From: Nitrospinota bacterium
Lineage (GTDB): Bacteria > JAUXIQ01
NCBI GenBank assembly: GCA_030620925.1
Contig: JAUXIQ010000092.1
Span: forward strand, 1-7,249
Reading direction: 5' to 3'
DNA: 7,249 nucleotides
The position numbers were made by a program, and so were the translations under genes. Below, piece by piece: positions 6,524 to 7,249 of this stretch. Every line of letters starts with the position of its first letter. The stretch's first letter is position 1. A model generated the notes under the pieces. That model saw only the letters and a list, made by a program, of their open reading frames with translations, was not told the origin of the DNA and made no database searches.

Positions 6524-6542
6524 AGGGGAGGAAACACTCGTG
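6524..6542 (+). promoter_or_regulatory. Strong ribosome binding site for the rightward SDR
   Basis: AGGGGAGG at 6524-6531 lies 8 nt before the GTG at 6540-6542. This is the strongest Shine-Dalgarno in the window and supports the GTG start. Confidence 0.75.
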
Positions 6543-7249
6543 AAACCGGAAGAAAGGGTCGCGCTGGTAACGGGAGCCAGCTCCGGCATCGGCAGGGCGG
6601 TCGCCCTGCTGCTTGCTCAGCGGGGCTTCACCGTCTATGGGACGAGCCGCAACCCGTCGAGCTGTGAGAAGGTGCCCGGCGTGGAGTTGCTGCCCCTGGA
6701 CGTGCGTTCTGACGAGTCGGTGAACGCATGCGTGAGCGCGGTGTCAAAGCGAACGGGGCGATTGGACATCCTTGTCAATAACGCCGGTCACGTGCTGGAC
6801 GGTGCAATTGAAGAAACCGCGTTGGCGGAGGCAAAGGCGCAGTTCGAGACCAGCTTTTTTGGCACGTTTCGGATGATCAAGGCGGTGCTGCCGATCATGC
6901 GCAGAAAGGAATCTGGACGGATCATAAACATCAGCTCACTGGCCGGGCTGACTGCTATTCCGTTCGTTGGGTTTTACACAGCAAGTAAATTTGCGCTGGA
7001 AGGGTATACCGAGGCGCTTCGTCATGAGGTCAAACCATTTAACATCCTGGTCTCGATAATAGAGCCGGGGTTCATCAAGACCAACCTGATAAACAACCGG
7101 CAGAATACTGCCGATCGGATCAGCGACTACGACCCATGGCGCCAGAGGGCTTTAGAAGCGGTGCTGCAACACGAAAAAGAAGCCCCCGAGCCGACACTTG
7201 TGGCCAAATGCGTTACTCGGGTAATAGAAAGCAAATCGCCTAGGCTGAG
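6540..7249 (+). CDS. Classical short-chain dehydrogenase/reductase, 3' end cut by window
   Basis: An open frame runs from GTG 6540 to the window edge with no stop, giving 236 complete residues. Typical relatives are about 270-290 aa, so a few dozen residues are missing. The cofactor loop TGASSGIG is at 11-18, and TSR (35-37) after strand 2 has Arg37, favouring NADP(H). LDVRS (53-57) follows, then NNAG at 80-83. The catalytic Ser is in NISS (Ser133, 13 before Tyr146), and YTASK gives Tyr146 and Lys150; PGFIKTN is at 176-182. The segment TSFFGTF has Ser105 where the family usually has the tetrad Asn. Overall it looks like the broad group that includes retinol- and 17-beta-hydroxysteroid-dehydrogenase-like reductases; the substrate is unknown. 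It is divergent from the MFE-2-like SDR and not a close copy of it, so shared regulation rather than recent duplication is the simpler reading. Confidence 0.87.
   Translation, partial: MKPEERVALVTGASSGIGRAVALLLAQRGFTVYGTSRNPSSCEKVPGVELLPLDVRSDESVNACVSAVSKRTGRLDILVNNAGHVLDGAIEETALAEAKAQFETSFFGTFRMIKAVLPIMRRKESGRIINISSLAGLTAIPFVGFYTASKFALEGYTEALRHEVKPFNILVSIIEPGFIKTNLINNRQNTADRISDYDPWRQRALEAVLQHEKEAPEPTLVAKCVTRVIESKSPRL

Noticed and set aside
5264-7249. Recent tandem or inverted duplication of the two SDR genes
   Set aside because: Apart from family motifs the proteins differ in cofactor residue (Asp versus Arg), inserts and C-terminal region, so they are distant paralogues.

Overview
The window reads as an ordinary bacterial chromosomal segment with seven protein genes: five in a row on the + strand, one on the - strand, and one more on the + strand that runs off the right edge. 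I see no tRNA, rRNA, CRISPR array or insertion sequence. The gene set fits an anaerobic or metabolically versatile bacterium of the Chloroflexota type. Dehalococcoidia is my best guess, based on the run folate cyclo-ligase / RNase Y / YmdB, a DUF1786 protein, and a multifunctional-enzyme-2-like SDR. This placement is inference from family knowledge and is not proven by the sequence.

Region 1 (4-3125) is housekeeping: 5-formyltetrahydrofolate cyclo-ligase, then after a 146-nt gap RNase Y, then 18 nt later the YmdB-type metallophosphoesterase. The first is folate salvage. The other two form a pair conserved in many bacteria and act in RNA turnover and cyclic-nucleotide/regulatory phosphodiester chemistry. 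All three appear to use non-ATG starts (GTG, GTG, TTG).

Region 2 (3333-5187) holds a small membrane permease of the nickel/cobalt (NicO/UreH-like) type with a strongly histidine-rich cytoplasmic loop. It is followed by a DUF1786 protein, a family of unknown function with glycine-rich loops like those of actin/hexokinase-fold ATPases. They are co-oriented, 76 nt apart, and may be cotranscribed. No nickel enzyme lies in the window.

Region 3 (5264-7249) holds two short-chain dehydrogenases transcribed divergently from a 370-nt intergenic region. The - strand one resembles the (3R)-hydroxyacyl-CoA dehydrogenase domain of peroxisomal multifunctional enzyme type 2. The + strand one is a classical, probably NADP(H)-dependent SDR cut by the window edge. 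The shared intergenic region is the most information-rich non-coding part. It has a good sigma70-like promoter reading left (TTGCCA-N17-TATTAT), a second leftward promoter-like element with a perfect TATAAT inside a 9-bp inverted repeat, a 12-bp perfect palindrome and several small hairpins in the leader. I found no clearly novel system; the best leads are this intergenic region, the DUF1786/permease pair and the altered catalytic positions in both SDRs.
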